Source: Herbiconiux sp.
GTDB taxonomy: Bacteria > Actinomycetota > Actinomycetes > Actinomycetales > Microbacteriaceae
Reading direction: 5' to 3'
Length of the DNA: 40,208 nucleotides
Assembly (NCBI RefSeq): GCF_023264895.1
Contig: NZ_JAHFUY010000039.1
Coordinates: 1-40,208, forward strand
Numbering within the stretch: the stretch's first letter is position 1; each line of letters begins with the position of its first letter. The position numbers and the translations under genes are program-made. The notes below the pieces were generated by a model. It did no database searches and was not told the origin of the DNA. It was given only the letters and a program-made list of their open reading frames with translations. This document shows, piece by piece, positions 31,161 through 40,138 of the stretch.

Positions 31161-31205
31161 TCCGCCGACGCCGCCGATACCGCCGACATCGCCGACATCG
31201 CCGAC
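31161..31205 (+). repeat. 9-bp tandem repeat between two leftward genes
   Basis: Five consecutive 9-bp units (TCCGCCGAC, GCCGCCGAT, ACCGCCGAC, ATCGCCGAC, ATCGCCGAC) fill most of the 80-bp gap between the DUF1772 stop and the winged-helix start. Confidence 0.8.
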
Positions 31206-31213
31206 GGAGTGCG

Positions 31214-31849
31214 TCAGGAGATCAGGAGAGGGGCTCCCACGAGGAACGCCGCCATGACGAAGAGCACTCCCGCCAGCACGCCGGCGAGGGTCCGCACGTG
31301 GTTGCCCCGCGTCCACTCCGCGACGTACCGCTGCCAGCTGTCGTCGATCGTGTCGCCGCCGCTGCCGCTGCTGCTGCCGCTGCTGCTGCCGCTGCCGCTG
31401 CTGCTGCTGCCGCCGCCGGATTCCCCCGCCGCGGCGCCGCCCGGGTCGAGCTGCGCGAGCGCGTCGTTCCGCGGCACGTGGAACGCGACGGTCATCACGA
31501 CGACCCCGCCGAGGTAGACCACCTCGCCCGCGAGCCCCCACCAGAGCGCGTGCCCGCCGCCCACCACGGCCAGCAGGATGCACACGGCGAGCCCCGCGAG
31601 CATCGTGCCGAACAGCAGCACCATGAAGGGCGGCCGCACGGCGGTGCGGTTGATCGCCTGCATCGCCGCGATCCCGGCGCGGGCGCCGGTCCCGGCTGCT
31701 CCGCCACTCGTGTCGCGGCCGGCCTCGGCGAGCCCGCGCATCACGAAGCTCGAGAACGCGAAGAACACCCCGCCCACGACCGCGGCTGCCACACCGGTCA
31801 CGGCGGCGAGGACGCCGACCAGGGCGTGCGCCAGCTCGGCCCCGCTCAT
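31214..31849 (-). CDS. DUF1772 (anthrone-oxygenase-like) membrane protein
   Basis: A 211-residue protein with four hydrophobic helices (VLAAVTGVAAAVVGGVFFAF, MVLLFGTMLAGLAVCILLAV, LAGEVVYLGGVVVMTVAF, LAGVLAGVLFVMAAFLV) and the family-typical AMQAINRTAV, HVPRNDALAQLDP and WTRGNHVRTLA. A 24-residue poly-Gly/Ser insert lies between NDALAQLDP and the WQRYV segment, coded by CTG/CCG trinucleotide-rich DNA at 31353-31427. Function uncertain; family name does not prove oxygenase activity. The ATG at 31849 is preceded by GAGAC. A terminator serving the upstream tRNA operon ends 87 bp before it. Confidence 0.88.
   Translation of the reverse strand: MSGAELAHALVGVLAAVTGVAAAVVGGVFFAFSSFVMRGLAEAGRDTSGGAAGTGARAGIAAMQAINRTAVRPPFMVLLFGTMLAGLAVCILLAVVGGGHALWWGLAGEVVYLGGVVVMTVAFHVPRNDALAQLDPGGAAAGESGGGSSSSGSGSSSGSSSGSGGDTIDDSWQRYVAEWTRGNHVRTLAGVLAGVLFVMAAFLVGAPLLIS
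31353..31427 (-). repeat. Trinucleotide-type repeat encoding poly-Gly/Ser
   Basis: Plus-strand runs of CTG and CCG triplets (for example GCCGCTGCTGCTGCCGCTG) encode Gly and Ser on the minus strand, in frame, within the DUF1772 gene. Confidence 0.85.
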
Positions 31850-31935
31850 CGTCGGGTCTCCTGGGGAGTCCCGCGTCGCGTCCTGCTCGAGTGAGTCACG
31901 ATCCCATTGTCGACCTTCGGGCCCGGGGAAAAACA

Positions 31936-31969
31936 GATGCGGCACCCGGCTCAGCCAGGGTGCCGCATC
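31936..31969 (-). terminator. Rho-independent terminator, leftward
   Basis: GATGCGGCACCC (31936-31947) pairs perfectly with GGGTGCCGCATC (31958-31969), loop of 10 nt. On the minus strand the stem is followed by TGTTTTTCC, a U tract, so it ends leftward transcripts from the tRNA side and insulates the DUF1772 gene. Confidence 0.88.
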
Positions 31970-32131
31970 CGTCCCCATCCCCACTCGGAGGATCCACCGC
32001 AGACGGTCCCGAATCCGTTGCGACTTGAGATCTCAATATTGCAAACCCAGATGGAAACCGCCACCCACCATGTCGTCAGATGTCGAAATGGGTGGCGCAG
32101 CGGGAGGATCGCCCGGGCCCGGACATGAAGA
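31970..32131. other. Noncoding stretch with a 9-bp inverted repeat
   Basis: No convincing gene. Besides the terminators on either side, CGCCACCCA (32059-32067) and TGGGTGGCG (32089-32097) form a perfect inverted repeat with a 21-nt loop. This could be a third, weaker terminator or a fold in the tRNA 3' trailer. The rest, including AT-rich AGATCTCAATATTGC near 32027-32041, shows nothing assignable. Confidence 0.5.
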
Positions 32132-32163
32132 AACCCCCACCATGTAGAAGCTAGGCGGGGGTT
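32132..32163 (-). terminator. Terminator directly after tRNA-Phe, leftward
   Basis: AACCCCCACC (32132-32141) pairs with GGCGGGGGTT (32154-32163) with a single mismatch. On the minus strand the stem ends in GGGGGTTTCTTC. It starts 4 nt beyond the 3' end of tRNA-Phe and ends the tRNA transcript. Confidence 0.85.
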
Positions 32164-32167
32164 CCAG

Positions 32168-32240
32168 TGGCTCCGACGGGCGTCGATCCCGTGACCTCAC
32201 GATTTTCAGTCGTGCGCTCTACCAACTGAGCTACAGAGCC
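32168..32240 (-). tRNA. tRNA-Phe (GAA)
   Basis: A 73-nt cloverleaf on the minus strand: acceptor GGCTCTG pairs with CGGAGCC (one G-U), anticodon loop CTGAAAA carries GAA, T arm GGGATCGACGCCC-like, discriminator A73. The CCA end is not encoded and must be added. Third member of the Glu-Asp-Phe cluster. Confidence 0.97.
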
Positions 32241-32280
32241 GAAACCGGGTGTTCTTGCACACGAGCCGGTCTCTAGCGAA

Positions 32281-32304
32281 AAGCCCTTCCGATTGGAATG
32301 GCTT
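32281..32304 (-). terminator. Terminator-like hairpin between tRNA-Asp and tRNA-Phe
   Basis: AAGCCCTTCC (32281-32290) pairs with GGAATGGCTT (32295-32304) with one mismatch and a GATT loop. On the minus strand the stem is followed by TTTTCG. It may partly end transcripts before tRNA-Phe or act as a processing fold. Confidence 0.5.
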
Positions 32305-32313
32305 CACGCCTAG

Positions 32314-32387
32314 CGACCCTGACGGGACTTGAACCCGCGACCTCCGCCGTGACAGGGCGGCACGCTAACCAACTGCGCTACAGGGCC
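32314..32387 (-). tRNA. tRNA-Asp (GTC)
   Basis: A 74-nt cloverleaf on the minus strand: acceptor GGCCCTG with CAGGGTC (one G-U), anticodon stem-loop CCGCC-CTGTCAC-GGCGG with anticodon GTC, T loop TTCAAGT, discriminator G73 as expected for Asp. CCA is not encoded. A consensus TATAAT lies 16 nt upstream. Confidence 0.97.
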
Positions 32388-32402
32388 TTATGTGTTGTTC
32401 CT

Positions 32403-32408
32403 ATTATA
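32403..32408 (-). promoter_or_regulatory. Internal -10 TATAAT before tRNA-Asp
   Basis: Read leftward the spacer between tRNA-Glu and tRNA-Asp contains a perfect TATAAT, rare in this GC-rich DNA. Transcription would start near 32396, 9 nt before the mature tRNA-Asp end. The -35 region is poor. Confidence 0.5.
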
Positions 32409-32444
32409 TGTGCTGTCGACCAGTGCTCGTGACCCCGGCCATCG

Positions 32445-32517
32445 TGACCCCAACGGGATTCGAACCCGTGCTACCGCCGTGAAAGGGCGGCGTCCTAGGC
32501 CGCTAAACGATGGGGCC
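32445..32517 (-). tRNA. tRNA-Glu (TTC)
   Basis: A 73-nt cloverleaf on the minus strand: acceptor GGCCCCA with TGGGGTC (one G-U), anticodon stem-loop CCGCC-CTTTCAC-GGCGG with anticodon TTC, T arm ACGGG-TTCGAAT-CCCGT, discriminator A73. CCA not encoded. First gene of the cluster. Confidence 0.97.
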
Positions 32518-32534
32518 GCGGCGACAACTCATCG

Positions 32535-32564
32535 AGTATGCCACAACTCCTGCACAGTCTCCAA
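32535..32564 (-). promoter_or_regulatory. Promoter of the tRNA Glu-Asp-Phe operon
   Basis: On the minus strand TTGGAG (32564-32559) and CATACT (32540-32535) are separated by 18 bp, a reasonable -35/-10 pair. The predicted start near 32528 is about 11 nt before tRNA-Glu. Confidence 0.55.
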
Positions 32565-32724
32565 TTCGCGACGAGTTGGGCACATTCGCGCGAATGTCCG
32601 TGCAATCTCCTCGCCCCCGGGTTAGATTCGCGTGAGCGTTGTGACAGATGTGACGGATGCGCACATCAACACCACGCTGCACGACGCACCGCGCACGCCG
32701 CGATGCCCGGTCTGGCAGGGGAGT

Positions 32725-33978
32725 ATGAGCACCGACACGTCCGCCCGCAGGGTCTCGCGCCCGCGGCGCCTGCGCCACGCTGCGCTGGCCTTCGCCGCTG
32801 CCGCGACCCTCGTGGCGCTCACCGGCCTCACCTCGGGCCCTGCGTTCGCCGACGACTACCCCACGTGGGACGACGTGAAGAACGCGCAGGCGAACGAATC
32901 GGCGAAGTCCGAGGAGGTCACCCGCATCCAGGGCCTCATCGACGGCATGAACGCGGCCGTGACAGAGGCTCAGGCCGTGTCGGTGCAGCGCGGCACCGAA
33001 TACCAGGTGGCGCAGGAAGCCTACGACACCGCAGACTTCAAGGCCTCCGAACTCGAGGTGCAGGCCGCCGACGCCACGACGCGGTCGGATGCCTCGAACA
33101 AGCAGGCGGGCCAGCTCGCCGCCCAGCTCTCCCGCACGGGTGGCAGCGACCTCACGCTCAACCTCTTCGTGGGCGGCGAGGTGTCGAGCGACCTGCTCTA
33201 CCAGCTGAGCGCGATGTCCAAGCTCACTCAGAAGACCTCGCAGATCTACGCGCAGGCCGAGCAGGACCGCAACACCGCCGAGGCGCTCACCGCCCAGGCC
33301 GTGGTCGCGCGCGACGAGCTCGAGGGGCTCGCGGCCGAGGCCGAGCGCCTGCGCGACGAGGCGGTGGCCGCCCAGCTGGCTGCCGAGGCGGCGCTTCAGG
33401 AGCAGCAAGATCATGAGGTCGAGCTGCAGACCCAGCTCAAGGTCCTGCAGGAGAACCGCGTCGCCACCGAGGCCGACTTCCAGGCCGGGGTCAACGCCCG
33501 CGCCGAGGCAGCGCGGGCAGCGGCGGCCGCGGGGCTGCCGACCCTGCCGTTCATCGCGGCGAGCGGATGGGCGAGCCCGTTCCCGGGCTCCCACTCCTCC
33601 GACGAGTACGGCATGCGCGTCAACCCGGTGTCGGGCGCCTACCTCCTTCACTCCGGCATCGACCTCGTATACAACGGCGGAACCTGCGGCGCGGTCGTGT
33701 ACGCCGCGGCCGAGGGGCTCGTCGACTACGCCGGATCCAACGGCGGCTACGGAAACTTCATCCGCATCGACCACGGCGGCGGCATCACCACCGCCTACGC
33801 TCACAACACCTCCCTGCTGGTGGGCAACGGCTCCTACGTCTCGGTCGGTCAGCCGATCGCCTACGCCGGCACCACGGGCAACTCCACCGGTTGCCATGTG
33901 CACTTCGAGGTGCGCGAGAACGGCACCGCCATCAACCCCCGCCCCTTCATGGCGGCGCAGGGCGTCGAATTCGGGTGA
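32725..33978 (+). CDS. Secreted M23-family metallopeptidase (first of tandem pair)
   Basis: Peptidoglycan endopeptidase-like protein of 417 residues. A Sec signal peptide (RRLRHAALAFAAAATLVALT, likely cut after AFA at residue 42) leads to DDYPTWDD, then a long coiled coil (about 50-280, with SNKQAGQLAAQLSRTGG), and a C-terminal LytM/M23 domain with HSGID (His309, Asp313), YAH (His360) and CHVHFE (His391, His393). This EnvC/RipA-like layout suits cell-wall hydrolysis at division or growth. The ATG at 32725 was chosen because it begins a good signal peptide; a GTG at 32632 would add 31 polar residues. The second paralogue overlaps or starts 5 bp later. Confidence 0.9.
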   Translation: MSTDTSARRVSRPRRLRHAALAFAAAATLVALTGLTSGPAFADDYPTWDDVKNAQANESAKSEEVTRIQGLIDGMNAAVTEAQAVSVQRGTEYQVAQEAYDTADFKASELEVQAADATTRSDASNKQAGQLAAQLSRTGGSDLTLNLFVGGEVSSDLLYQLSAMSKLTQKTSQIYAQAEQDRNTAEALTAQAVVARDELEGLAAEAERLRDEAVAAQLAAEAALQEQQDHEVELQTQLKVLQENRVATEADFQAGVNARAEAARAAAAAGLPTLPFIAASGWASPFPGSHSSDEYGMRVNPVSGAYLLHSGIDLVYNGGTCGAVVYAAAEGLVDYAGSNGGYGNFIRIDHGGGITTAYAHNTSLLVGNGSYVSVGQPIAYAGTTGNSTGCHVHFEVRENGTAINPRPFMAAQGVEFG

Positions 33979-33983
33979 TCAAG

Positions 33984-35315
33984 ATGACCACGTCCACCAC
34001 GGTGTCGCCGAGCAGCGCATCGCCGCGCTCCATTCGGTCGGGGCGGTCGGCCCGCATCGCCGCGCCGACGAACCGCCGGCGTTGGGCCCGCTGGGCGGCG
34101 GCCCTCACCCTCGCGGCGAGCCTCGTGGCGGTCGACGTCCTCCGGGGCGAAGGGGGAGCGGCTTTCGCGATCGACTACCCCTCGTGGGAAGACGTGCTCG
34201 CCGCGCGCAGCAGCGAAGAGGCCAAGGCGGCCGAGGTCTCCAACATCCGCTCGCTCATCGAGGCGGCGCAGGCCGAGGTGGAGGCGGCGCAGGCGGTCGC
34301 CATCCAGAAGGCCGACGAGTACTCGGCCGCTCAAGACGCCTACGACACCGCGGTGTTCCGCGCCGACGAACTCGCCCTGCAGGCCGAGGAGGCCACCGCT
34401 CGCGCCGACGCCTCGAACAAACAGGCCGGGATGCTCGTCAGCCAGTTCACCCGCACCGGCGGAGGTGACCTCTCACTCAACCTGTTCGTCTCGGGTGAGG
34501 ACTCGGACGACCTGCTCTACCAGCTCGGCGCCATGAGCCGCCTCTCCGAGACCACGGGCAAGCTCTACGAGCGTGCCGTGCAGGACCGCAATACCGCCTC
34601 GTCGCTCACAGAGCAGGCCGACATCGCCGAAGGAGAGCTGGCGGCGCTCAAGGTCGCCGCGCAGGAGGCCTTCGACGCGGCCGTGGCCGCGCAGGCCGCC
34701 GCCGAGGCGCTGCTGGCCGAGCAGGAGTCCCAGCGCATGGTGCTCGAGGAGCAGCTCAAGGCGCTCGAGTCCAGCACGGTCAAGACGGTCGCCGACTACG
34801 AGGCCGGCGTGGCCGAGCGCAAGCGCCTCGAGGAGGAGGCCCGCCGGAAGGCGGAGGAGGAGCGTCAGCGGGCTCTCGAGGAGGGCGGCTACGGCGGCCC
34901 CCCGCCGTCAGTCTCCGGCTGGGGCTCGCCGCTCTCGGCGTGGAGGGTCACCGACGAGTGGGGCATGCGCTTCCACCCCATCGCGCACGTCAACCGACTG
35001 CACGCCGGCATCGACCTGGTGCAGGCCGGCGGCGGCACGTGCGGTGCCCCCGTCTACGCCGCAGCCAACGGAACGGTCATCCAGGCCGGCTACAACGGCG
35101 GCCTCGGCTACTCGGTCACCATCAACCACGGCGGAGGTCTCACGACCGTCTACGCCCACAACAGCTCTCTCAACGTCGGCTACGGGCAAGACGTCGGTGG
35201 AGGCGAGCTCATCGCCTATGCCGGAACCACCGGCTCCTCCACCGGCTGCCACGTGCACTTCGAGACCCGCGTGAACGGCGACTCGCAGAACCCGCGCAAC
35301 TTCGTGAACTTCTAA
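33984..35315 (+). CDS. Secreted M23-family metallopeptidase (second of tandem pair)
   Basis: A 443-residue paralogue of the preceding gene, with the same order: basic N-terminus and hydrophobic signal segment (WAAALTLAASLVAVDVL, ending GGAAFA before IDYPSWEDV), coiled coil with SNKQAGMLVSQFTRTGGGDL, a longer charged linker (EEEARRKAEEERQRALEEGG) and an M23 domain with HAGID, YAH and GCHVHFE. The signal core is broken by Asp and Arg-Gly-Glu residues, so export deserves checking. ATG 33984 follows the first gene's stop by 5 bp; a GTG at 33975 overlapping that stop (GTGA) is an alternative that would add Val-Ile-Lys. The pair clearly arose by tandem duplication and diverged in the linker. Confidence 0.9.
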   Translation: MTTSTTVSPSSASPRSIRSGRSARIAAPTNRRRWARWAAALTLAASLVAVDVLRGEGGAAFAIDYPSWEDVLAARSSEEAKAAEVSNIRSLIEAAQAEVEAAQAVAIQKADEYSAAQDAYDTAVFRADELALQAEEATARADASNKQAGMLVSQFTRTGGGDLSLNLFVSGEDSDDLLYQLGAMSRLSETTGKLYERAVQDRNTASSLTEQADIAEGELAALKVAAQEAFDAAVAAQAAAEALLAEQESQRMVLEEQLKALESSTVKTVADYEAGVAERKRLEEEARRKAEEERQRALEEGGYGGPPPSVSGWGSPLSAWRVTDEWGMRFHPIAHVNRLHAGIDLVQAGGGTCGAPVYAAANGTVIQAGYNGGLGYSVTINHGGGLTTVYAHNSSLNVGYGQDVGGGELIAYAGTTGSSTGCHVHFETRVNGDSQNPRNFVNF

Positions 35316-35327
35316 CTGCTGGTTTGT

Positions 35328-35402
35328 TGCTGCGCCGGTCCCTGCCCGGCGCAGGCGGCAGGGTTCTTCTGCTGCGCCGGTCCCTGCCCGGCGCAGGCGG
35401 CA
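35328..35402 (+). terminator. Duplicated hairpin, tandem terminator after the M23 pair
   Basis: A 33-bp segment is repeated exactly at 35328-35360 and 35370-35402. Each copy folds TGCGCCGG against CCGGCGCA. The first copy is followed by TTCTTCT-type pyrimidines, so the two act as tandem terminators for the rightward M23 genes. A third hairpin, GGCGGCA with TGCCGCC, follows at 35396-35414. Confidence 0.6.
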
Positions 35403-35545
35403 TGCGGTGCCGCCGTCGTTCGGCGTCGCTGCGCGGCGCCACCCGGCGTCGGTACCGCTCCGGGTCGGCGAGTACGGCCCGCGGCCTTTGGCGTCGTGCC
35501 GTACCGCCCCGCGTCGGTACCGAGAACGGGCACGGACTGTGCGCG
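35403..35545. other. Noncoding stretch with short direct and inverted repeats
   Basis: No gene seen. GCGTCGGTACCG occurs at 35446-35457 and 35511-35522, and GTACGGC (35472-35478) is inverted as GCCGTAC (35498-35504). Together with the flanking hairpins and the long palindrome this looks like an accumulation of small extragenic repeats. Confidence 0.6.
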
Positions 35546-35628
35546 ACTTGACAGTAGGTGCGCTCATTCGGCGTGACTTGACACAAGATGTGTCAAGTGG
35601 GGCGATTTGGGCGCAACTACTGTCAAGT
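35546..35628. repeat. 83-bp near-palindrome with four ACTTGACA half-sites
   Basis: Centred on 35587: ACTTGACAGTAG (35546-35557) mirrors CTACTGTCAAGT (35617-35628) perfectly, and ACTTGACACA (35576-35585) mirrors TGTGTCAAGT (35589-35598) perfectly around AGA. The two 18-bp intervals between them match at about 10 of 18 positions. Each half holds two ACTTGACA boxes 30 bp apart. It lies between convergent M23 and ppa genes. Confidence 0.85.
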
Positions 35629-35660
35629 GGGCGCGGGGCGTGGGGGTCGGAAACGCAAAC

Positions 35661-35701
35661 GTCGCGGCATCCGGGGCCCTGGGGAGGGGGGATGCCGCGA
35701 C
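35661..35701 (-). terminator. Terminator of ppa, leftward
   Basis: GTCGCGGCATCC (35661-35672) pairs perfectly with GGATGCCGCGAC (35690-35701), with a G-rich 17-nt loop. On the minus strand it is followed by GTTTGCGTTTCC. It starts 28 bp after the ppa stop. Confidence 0.8.
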
Positions 35702-35729
35702 GGGTGCGGGGCTGGACGGGGGGAGGGGG

Positions 35730-36221
35730 CTAGTGGCCCTCTTCGGCCAGCTTCTTGATGCCGGCCTGGACGATGGCGTCGGCCTCGGCGGCGTCGCCCC
35801 AGCCCTCGATCTTGACCCACTTGTTGGGCTCGAGGTCCTTGTAGCGGGCGAAGAAGTGCTCGATCTCCTTGCGGGTCTGCTCCGGGACATCCGTGATGTC
35901 CTGGATGTGCGCCCAGCGCGGATCCTTGTGGGGGACCACGACGACCTTCGCGTCCGAGCCCGCCTCGTCGCTCATGTTGAGCACGCCGACGGGGCGCACC
36001 TTGACGCCCACACCCGGGAAGACCGGGTACTCGAGCAGCACGAGCGCGTCGACGGGGTCGCCGTCGAGGCCGAGCGTGTTCTCGAAGAAGCCGTAGTCGG
36101 TGGGGTACACGAAGCTCGTGAAGAGCACGCGGTCGAGGTAGACGCGACCGGTCTCGTGGTCGACTTCGTACTTGTTGCGGCTCCCCTTGGGGATTTCGAC
36201 GACGACGTCGTACTCGGCCAT
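35730..36221 (-). CDS. ppa: Inorganic pyrophosphatase
   Basis: Soluble family I pyrophosphatase of 163 residues, hydrolysing PPi to phosphate in the cytoplasm and so pulling biosynthetic reactions forward. [20 protein letters not shown] (39-45) and the metal-binding [10 protein letters not shown] (53-62) are all present. The ATG has GAGGGAG about 9 nt upstream. Just further upstream GCCACAC-type 7- to 8-bp repeats (36236-36270) lie in the 5' region. Divergent from the tilS-hpt-ftsH-folE genes. Confidence 0.97.
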   Translation of the reverse strand: MAEYDVVVEIPKGSRNKYEVDHETGRVYLDRVLFTSFVYPTDYGFFENTLGLDGDPVDALVLLEYPVFPGVGVKVRPVGVLNMSDEAGSDAKVVVVPHKDPRWAHIQDITDVPEQTRKEIEHFFARYKDLEPNKWVKIEGWGDAAEADAIVQAGIKKLAEEGH

Positions 36222-36313
36222 GTGGTGCTCCCTCGTGTTGGCGTGTGGCGTGTGGCGTGCGTGGTGGCGTGACGGCCCGGATGCGCCGCCGGAAACTGCA
36301 ATAACGTTACTGG

Positions 36314-37414
36314 ATGCAGATGGACGGCCGCCGCCCCCGGCTCACCCCCGCGATCGCCGACGTGCGCCGCGCCGTGCGGGAGTGCCTCGAGCAGGCGGGG
36401 CCGACGTTCGTGCTCGTGGCCCTGAGCGGCGGACCCGACTCGCTCGCGCTCGCGGCGGCGACGGCCTTCGAGGCGCCGCGCCGTGGCATCCGTGCCGGCG
36501 CCGTGGTCGTCGACCACGGACTGCAGGAGGGATCCGCGGAGGTCGCGGAACGCGCTGCCGCGCAGGCCCGCGAGCTCGGTCTCGACCCCGTGATCGTCGA
36601 GCGGGTCGACGTCGAGATCGGCCCGGCCTCGCGCACCGGCGGCACCGAGGCCGCCGCCCGCACCGCCCGCTATGCCGCCCTCGACCGGGCGCTGGCAACC
36701 GCGGGGGGCGACCACGTCCTCCTCGGCCACACCCTCGACGACCAGGCCGAGACCGTGCTGCTCGGCCTCGCCCGCGGCGCCGGCGCCACGAGCCTCTCGG
36801 GCATGGAGGCCGCCACCCCTGCCGAACCCGAGACCGGCCGCGCGGCCCGTCTCCGCCCGCTCCTCGGCATCCGCCGCAGCACCACCGAGGCCTTCTGCAC
36901 CGACTCCGGCCTCGACCCCTGGAACGACCCGCACAACGAGGCCGAGCGCTTCACCCGGGTGCGGGTGCGCCACACCGTGCTGCCCCTGCTCGAGGCCGAG
37001 CTCGGCCCGGGCATCGCCGAGGCCCTCGCCCGCACGGCCGAGCAGCTGCGGGAGGACGACGAGACCCTGCACGACATCGCCACCGAGACGATCGAGGATC
37101 TCGTGGAGCACGCCGAGGCGGGCATCGCGGTGTCGGCTCGCGCGCTCGCGGCGAACCCGCCGGCCCTCCGGAACCGGATCATCCGCTACGTCGTCGAGAG
37201 CGAGTTCGGGGTCTCGCCGAGCCGCGCGCAGACCCTCGCCGTGGCCGCCCTGGCAACGGACTGGCACGGCCAGAAGGGCGTCGATCTGCCAGGGATTAGA
37301 GTGGTGCGGCAGGCGGCGCTGCTCGTCTTCACGCGCACGGACCAGAAGAGCGCGGGCCAGCAGAGCACAGACGAGCAGGGCACGGACCAGACTCGCACAG
37401 ACCACGAGGGGTAG
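36314..37414 (+). CDS. tilS: tRNA(Ile)-lysidine synthase
   Basis: Adds lysine to the wobble cytidine of tRNA-Ile(CAU) so that it reads AUA. The 366-residue protein has the PP-loop motif SGGPDS at 38-43, [18 protein letters not shown] and the [13 protein letters not shown] segment, plus a shortened C-terminal region. The last about 27 residues are a Thr/Asp/Gln-rich tail encoded by tandem ACAGACGAG-like repeats. The ATG at 36314 is 6 nt after TAACGT (36302-36307), suggesting a leaderless mRNA; the ATG at 36320 is the alternative. hpt follows 6 bp later. Confidence 0.95.
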   Translation: MQMDGRRPRLTPAIADVRRAVRECLEQAGPTFVLVALSGGPDSLALAAATAFEAPRRGIRAGAVVVDHGLQEGSAEVAERAAAQARELGLDPVIVERVDVEIGPASRTGGTEAAARTARYAALDRALATAGGDHVLLGHTLDDQAETVLLGLARGAGATSLSGMEAATPAEPETGRAARLRPLLGIRRSTTEAFCTDSGLDPWNDPHNEAERFTRVRVRHTVLPLLEAELGPGIAEALARTAEQLREDDETLHDIATETIEDLVEHAEAGIAVSARALAANPPALRNRIIRYVVESEFGVSPSRAQTLAVAALATDWHGQKGVDLPGIRVVRQAALLVFTRTDQKSAGQQSTDEQGTDQTRTDHEG

Positions 37415-37420
37415 GGACAC

Positions 37421-37975
37421 ATGGACGTCACCGACATCGAAGCCGACATCACCGAGGTGCTCTTCACCGAGGAGCAGATCGCCGAGACCATCGCGGGCCT
37501 CGCCCGCCAGATCGAGGCCGACTACTCCGACGACGACGACGTGCTCCTGGTCGGCGTGCTCCGAGGAGCCGTCATGGTGATGGCCGACCTCGCCCGCGAG
37601 CTGCGCCTCCAGCTCAACATGGACTGGATGGCCGTCTCCTCCTACGGCTCCGGCACGCAGTCGAGCGGCGTCGTGCGCATCCTGAAGGACCTCGACACCG
37701 ACATCACGGGCCGGAAGGTCCTCATCGTCGAGGACATCATCGACTCGGGCCTCACCCTCTCGTGGCTCCTCTCGAACCTCCGCAGCCGTGGTGCCGCCTC
37801 GGTGGAGATCTGCGCCCTGCTCCGCAAGCCCCTCGCCGTGAAGGTCGAGATCGACGTGAAGTACGTGGGCGCCGACATCCCGAACGCCTTCGTGGTGGGC
37901 TACGGCCTCGACTACGCCGAGCGCTACCGCAACCTCAAGTCGATCGGCGTGCTCGCGCCCCACGTCTACGCCTGA
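37421..37975 (+). CDS. hpt: Hypoxanthine phosphoribosyltransferase
   Basis: Salvages hypoxanthine (and guanine) with PRPP to give IMP/GMP in the cytoplasm. The 184-residue protein carries the PRPP-binding motif [14 protein letters not shown] (100-113), [16 protein letters not shown] near 42-57, and the [21 protein letters not shown] purine-pocket segment. It starts 6 bp after tilS with AGGG (37410-37413) in the ribosome-site position, so it is co-transcribed with tilS. A GGCCC-GGAA-GGGCC hairpin (37982-37995) lies just after the stop. Confidence 0.97.
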   Translation: MDVTDIEADITEVLFTEEQIAETIAGLARQIEADYSDDDDVLLVGVLRGAVMVMADLARELRLQLNMDWMAVSSYGSGTQSSGVVRILKDLDTDITGRKVLIVEDIIDSGLTLSWLLSNLRSRGAASVEICALLRKPLAVKVEIDVKYVGADIPNAFVVGYGLDYAERYRNLKSIGVLAPHVYA

Positions 37976-38113
37976 CACCCCGGCCCGGAAGGGCCACCCG
38001 CGCCCTTTACGCCCACGGGGAACATGGAGCGCGCGCCCAGTCGCCGACAGGTACCCTGAGGCAACGACATAAGCACCGTGCCGACCTGCCTGGCACCAAA
38101 GCGATGAAGAGAC

Positions 38114-40132
<2,019 letters not shown>

Positions 40133-40138
40133 GCGCCC

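Noticed and set aside
31907..32128. Small ORF upstream of the tRNA operon end
   Set aside because: Runs over the terminator hairpin, has no ribosome site and no protein-like character.
32632..32724. GTG 32632 as a leaderless start for the first M23 gene
   Set aside because: It would put 31 polar residues in front of the signal peptide; ATG 32725 begins a normal Sec signal.
35328..35402. Two identical hairpin repeats as a possible CRISPR remnant
   Set aside because: Only two copies, a 9-bp interval instead of a spacer, and no cas genes in the window.
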